Assembly (NCBI GenBank): GCA_045402695.1
Contig: JAWPNA010000035.1
Span: forward strand, 1 to 7,270
DNA from: JAWPNA01 sp045402695
Lineage (GTDB): Bacteria > Acidobacteriota > Polarisedimenticolia > JACPZX01 > DASXTC01
Direction: 5' to 3'
DNA length: 7,270 bases
The notes beneath the pieces are model-generated. The model searched no databases and was not told where the DNA came from. It saw nothing but the letters and a program-made list of their open reading frames with translations. Of this stretch, positions 5,198 through 7,270 are shown in pieces. The position numbers and the translations under genes are program-made. Numbering within the stretch: position 1 is the first letter of the stretch; every line of letters starts with the position of its first letter.

Positions 5198-6040
5198 TCA
5201 CAACTCTTGGTCGTACCACTTCCGCCGCGCCGCGGATGCCCGGTGCGGTGGATAGATGTTGTACTGGATCAACCAGAGTTTGTCCTGCTTGATCAGGATG
5301 TATTTCTGAACGTTCTCCTTGTCGTACACGAACGCGCTCTTCCTCCTCTCCCGAGACCACCAGCGCAGGTACCAGTACTCCTTCGTACGCAGCTCCGCCT
5401 TCGCCTCCCTGACACTCACGACCTTGACGTCCCTCAGGAGATGGGTGGACGGGTTGTTTCGGTTCGCAATGGTCCACCGCTTCTCGCTGTGCTGCTCCAC
5501 CAGATGTTGGATCCGCATGTACGCGGGGCCATCCTTCAGGAACAGGCCCTCCAGGGGTGTCAGATCGACAGTGGGTAGTTTCTTATACACGGCGAACTCG
5601 GCTTTCGTCGCTTCAACAACGACGTGGCGCAGGAGTGCTCGCACGTCTTGTCCCGTTCCTGCCGCATAAACTGCCCGTTCGTCTGAGACGAGAAGTGCAT
5701 AGCCGTTGGCGCGCGGATAGGACTCGTCAACGACGCCGCCCCGAACGGCGCGTGAAAAATCACAGAGCGAGAAGGTGAACTTCACGGGGGGTCCGGCACG
5801 CGCGTAGTAGCGCGTCAGCCGGTCTTCGACCTCGAAGCGGTACTGCGTGGCCCTCTCCTTGTCGCAGGAGAAATCTGCGCTCTTGCCTGCGAGAAGAACT
5901 TCGAGACAGTGACGAAGGAATTGCCACTGCCGCGCGTTCGGCCGCGGGACGTAGGCAGGGTGCTGCATGAAGACCTCAAACGCCTCGCGGATCTCCTGAT
6001 CGCGCTGTCTCGCATCCCTTGGTGTGAGCACGTCAGGCAT
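5198..6040 (-). CDS. Hypothetical protein, 280 aa, possible NTF2/IMS-like C-terminal domain
   Basis: Not recognised. The protein is soluble by appearance, with no signal peptide or membrane segment. Residues 1-80 are largely helical and charged (RQRDQEIREAFEVFMQH, 11-27; QWQFLRHCLEVLLAG, 38-52). Residues 86-128 look like beta strands (VKFTFSLCDFSRAV, GYALLVSDERAVYAAG). Residues 170-198 form another helical region. The C-terminal part, about 204-262, alternates strands with many aromatic residues (EYWYLRWWSRERRKSAFVYD, 221-240; QKYILIKQDKLWLIQYN, 245-261); this pattern resembles NTF2-like or IMS-type small beta-sheet domains, but that is a guess. Start: ATG at 6040, with an in-frame TAG two codons upstream excluding a longer form. 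GGAG lies 13 bases upstream, which is long, inside the repeat array at 6044-6090. The gene ends 22 bp from the convergent ATPase gene, with no terminator between them. Confidence 0.75.
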   Translation of the reverse strand: MPDVLTPRDARQRDQEIREAFEVFMQHPAYVPRPNARQWQFLRHCLEVLLAGKSADFSCDKERATQYRFEVEDRLTRYYARAGPPVKFTFSLCDFSRAVRGGVVDESYPRANGYALLVSDERAVYAAGTGQDVRALLRHVVVEATKAEFAVYKKLPTVDLTPLEGLFLKDGPAYMRIQHLVEQHSEKRWTIANRNNPSTHLLRDVKVVSVREAKAELRTKEYWYLRWWSRERRKSAFVYDKENVQKYILIKQDKLWLIQYNIYPPHRASAARRKWYDQEL

Positions 6041-6043
6041 CGG

Positions 6044-6090
6044 CTAATCGCAACTCCAAGCGAATTTCCAATCGGATTCTAAGCGATTGC
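6044..6090. repeat. Array of four degenerate repeats of about 12 bp (iteron- or operator-like)
   Basis: On the plus strand the core CYAAKCG occurs four times: CTAATCG (6044-6050), CCAAGCG (6056-6062), CCAATCG (6068-6074) and CTAAGCG (6079-6085), with start-to-start spacing of 12, 12 and 11 bases. Full units are CTAATCGCAACT, CCAAGCGAATTT, CCAATCGGATTC and CTAAGCGATTGC. The spacing is near one helical turn, so all copies face roughly the same side of DNA. The array begins 3 bases upstream of the ATG of the gene at 5198-6040 and covers its GGAG and a TAGAAT (6081-6076) that could be a -10 box. It suits a repressor array acting on that gene, or iteron-like protein binding. Confidence 0.55.
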
Positions 6091-6250
6091 AGCGCGGTGC
6101 GTAACGGTTCTTCTCGCCGTACTGTTGGCGTCGATGACAGGCCGCACCAATACCCCTGAAGCGGCTCGTAAGTCGGATCGAAGCAGGGGCCAACAGCGCG
6201 GGTCCTTTTTGGCGGCGGGACGGACCAGCGCATTTCTTGAGGAGGCAGGA

Positions 6251-6637
6251 ATGAGTGACCCAAGAAAGACTGGTACCGGACGACCTCCGGGACCCCGGCT
6301 TCTCGAGGTCGGGGGCGAGCAAGACGACTCCGAGTGGCTCGACCGGGAGCATCAGGCGCGAGTGAGCCGAGTCGCCGACTGCGACACGGCGGACGACAGG
6401 CGGACGGCTGCAGAAGTGGAACTTGGTCGCCTGACTGAGGAAGAACAGGAGCTTTACGCGGAACGCAACGCGCTCGGCAGTTACGAACACATCGATGCCA
6501 TCACGAAAAGTCGGTGGCTCCCTTACCAACCGGCGCTTCAGAAGGGGGCACGGACTCTGTGGTTCTTCGACGCCCTGCTCTGGACCGCTCTTTGCGCCAG
6601 CATCATCTGGCAACTCGTGAGGTCCTACAATGCCTGA
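6251..6637 (+). CDS. Small membrane protein, single C-terminal transmembrane segment
   Basis: A 128-residue protein. Residues 1-100 are polar and charged: a Pro/Gly-rich start (1-22), then a helical acidic region that may be a short coiled coil (about 48-75, AAEVELGRLTEEEQELYAER at 53-72). A hydrophobic segment follows at about 103-123 (LWFFDALLWTALCASIIWQL), with a short tail of five residues. This is a tail-anchored layout with most of the protein in the cytoplasm. No family is recognised. The frame is open upstream to 6125, but the ATG at 6251 is preferred because GGAGG lies 5 bases before it and the upstream part has no protein-like character. The next gene starts at 6630 inside the end of this one, so the two are probably translated together. 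Its place ahead of a membrane/exported protein suggests a part of an envelope complex, possibly of the transfer machinery (inference). Confidence 0.72.
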   Translation: MSDPRKTGTGRPPGPRLLEVGGEQDDSEWLDREHQARVSRVADCDTADDRRTAAEVELGRLTEEEQELYAERNALGSYEHIDAITKSRWLPYQPALQKGARTLWFFDALLWTALCASIIWQLVRSYNA

Positions 6638-7270
6638 CATCCTCTCTTGTACGGCCCTGCTCATCGGGGCTGTCATCGGATTCAGCTGCGCCCGCGGAGC
6701 CAAGGCCCTGGGCCAGCAGATCGCGGTGACGCTGTTCACGATCGCAACGAGCGTACGTGACACGATCAACAGACACGTCGGGGCCTTTGGCGCTTCGGCG
6801 AAGGTCATCGGGTTTGCGGCGAACCTCACCTTGGGGCTCGCTGCCGGCGTGGGCACCCACGTTGCAGGCATCCTCGCAAAGCCCGCCCAGTGTGACAGCA
6901 TCGACTGTGATCTTCAAATGAAGCGCAGGACGCGGCGCCATCTCATGAAGTTCCTTGCCGTCCTGGCCCTCTGCTTCGGCACCCTCGTGGCACAGCCTCC
7001 TCTTGCCGAGGCCGCGCCTGCCATCTGGGTGTGGGCCATCGACATCACCGACTCCCTGGATCCGGTGCAGCGGAATGAGGCGGTCGCGCGGATGATCGAG
7101 GCTGCCCCCGAACAGGCTCAACACATCGGCGCGTCGTTCATCGAGGTCGTCAAGTTCGATGAGGCGGTGATGCTCTCAGAGTCCACCTGGATTCCAGTGC
7201 CCGCGGCTCCTGTCCTGATTAACTGTCAGAAAGCGAAGCCCGAGATGACCGGCCTCGACGGCTTCATTCT
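6630..7270 (+). CDS. Membrane/exported protein with possible vWA-like domain, 3' end outside the window
   Basis: An uninterrupted frame of 213 codons runs from ATG 6630 to the window end. It starts 8 bp inside the previous gene, with GAGG 7 bases upstream, so coupled translation is likely. Hydrophobic stretches lie at about 4-20 (ILSCTALLIGAVIGFSC) and 58-83 (KVIGFAANLTLGLAAGVGTH onward). A third stretch begins at Met97 or Met106 and looks exactly like a cleavable signal peptide: RRTRRHLMKFLAVLALCFGT (99-118) followed by LAEAAPA near 125-131. After it, VWAIDITDS (134-142) resembles the first strand and DxTxS metal-binding motif of von Willebrand A domains, and FIEVVKFDEAVML (170-182) resembles a later strand. 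Either this is one protein with three membrane segments and an outer domain, or two in-frame genes, with the second starting at 6918 or 6945 (no good ribosome site at either). The family is not certain. Confidence 0.7.
   Translation, partial: MPDILSCTALLIGAVIGFSCARGAKALGQQIAVTLFTIATSVRDTINRHVGAFGASAKVIGFAANLTLGLAAGVGTHVAGILAKPAQCDSIDCDLQMKRRTRRHLMKFLAVLALCFGTLVAQPPLAEAAPAIWVWAIDITDSLDPVQRNEAVARMIEAAPEQAQHIGASFIEVVKFDEAVMLSESTWIPVPAAPVLINCQKAKPEMTGLDGFI
6918..7270 (+). other. Alternative internal start giving a secreted vWA-like protein
   Basis: ATG at 6918 (codon 97 of the frame from 6630), or ATG at 6945, would give a protein with a textbook signal peptide: basic start (MKRRTRRHLMK), hydrophobic core (FLAVLALCFGTLVA) and an Ala-x-Ala type end (LAEAAPA). 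The frame before it has no stop, so this is an alternative product or a trace of a fusion rather than a separate certain gene. No clear Shine-Dalgarno precedes either ATG, which weakens it. Confidence 0.35.

Noticed and set aside
6153..6226. Short inverted repeats CCCCTG/CAGGGG and GGTCC/GGACC ahead of the gene at 6251
   Set aside because: Stems of 5-6 bp with loops of 16 or more bases are expected by chance in GC-rich DNA.
6125..6250. Longer start (6125) for the small membrane protein
   Set aside because: The added residues are low-quality, and the ATG at 6251 has GGAGG directly upstream.
6033..6263. Minus-strand 76-aa frame ending in a LRIRLEIRLELRL-type repeat
   Set aside because: The four-residue periodicity only reflects translation of the 12-bp DNA repeats. 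It overlaps the start of the 280-aa gene and has no independent support.
6044..6901. Minus-strand 285-aa open frame opposite the small membrane protein and the 6630 frame
   Set aside because: Long but shadow-like. The plus strand has ribosome sites, a membrane segment and a signal-peptide pattern. The minus frame also ends inside the repeat array.

Overview
The window is GC-rich bacterial DNA that looks like part of an integrative or conjugative element, or a plasmid-like island. It holds no rRNA, tRNA, CRISPR array or core housekeeping operon. Its recognisable genes belong to families typical of mobile DNA: a RadC/JAB-domain protein, a DUF2958 protein, a 23S-rRNA-intervening-sequence-type four-helix-bundle protein, a SWIM zinc-finger protein, a RecB/Cas4-like nuclease with a probable Fe-S cluster, and a VirD4/TraG-like DNA-transfer ATPase. 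Shine-Dalgarno sites of the AAGGAGG type precede several genes, so it is an ordinary Gram-negative-like bacterial replicon. The taxon cannot be fixed from the sequence; the genus is unknown.

Layout, left to right. Positions 1-107 hold the 5' end of a minus-strand gene that leaves the window, preceded by a short AT-rich stretch. A symmetric intrinsic terminator (228-258) closes the next minus-strand cluster, which is transcribed in the order four-helix-bundle protein (1427-1999), RadC-like protein (597-1328), DUF2958 protein (283-600). The last two overlap by 4 bp (ATGA). A second terminator hairpin (2153-2182) closes another minus-strand operon: SWIM zinc-finger protein (2985-3845) followed by the PD-(D/E)XK nuclease (2188-2988), again joined by an ATGA overlap. 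A 148-bp intergenic region with a hairpin separates this operon from the divergent plus-strand DNA-transfer ATPase (3994-5175). That gene converges on an unrecognised 280-aa minus-strand gene (5198-6040), whose ribosome-binding region lies inside an array of four degenerate repeats spaced 12, 12 and 11 bp. Divergent from it, a plus-strand pair begins: a small single-membrane-span protein (6251-6637) and an open frame (6630 to the window end) with hydrophobic segments, an internal signal-peptide-like stretch and a possible von Willebrand A-type start.

How the parts may work together (inference): the ATPase and the envelope proteins at the right end suit a DNA-transfer apparatus. The SWIM/nuclease pair suits processing or recombination of the element's DNA. 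The RadC, DUF2958 and four-helix-bundle genes form an accessory cluster of types often carried on such elements but mechanistically poorly understood. The parts most worth a second look are the coupled SWIM plus Fe-S nuclease module, the repeat array at 6044-6090, and the long open frame at the right edge that seems to join two proteins.
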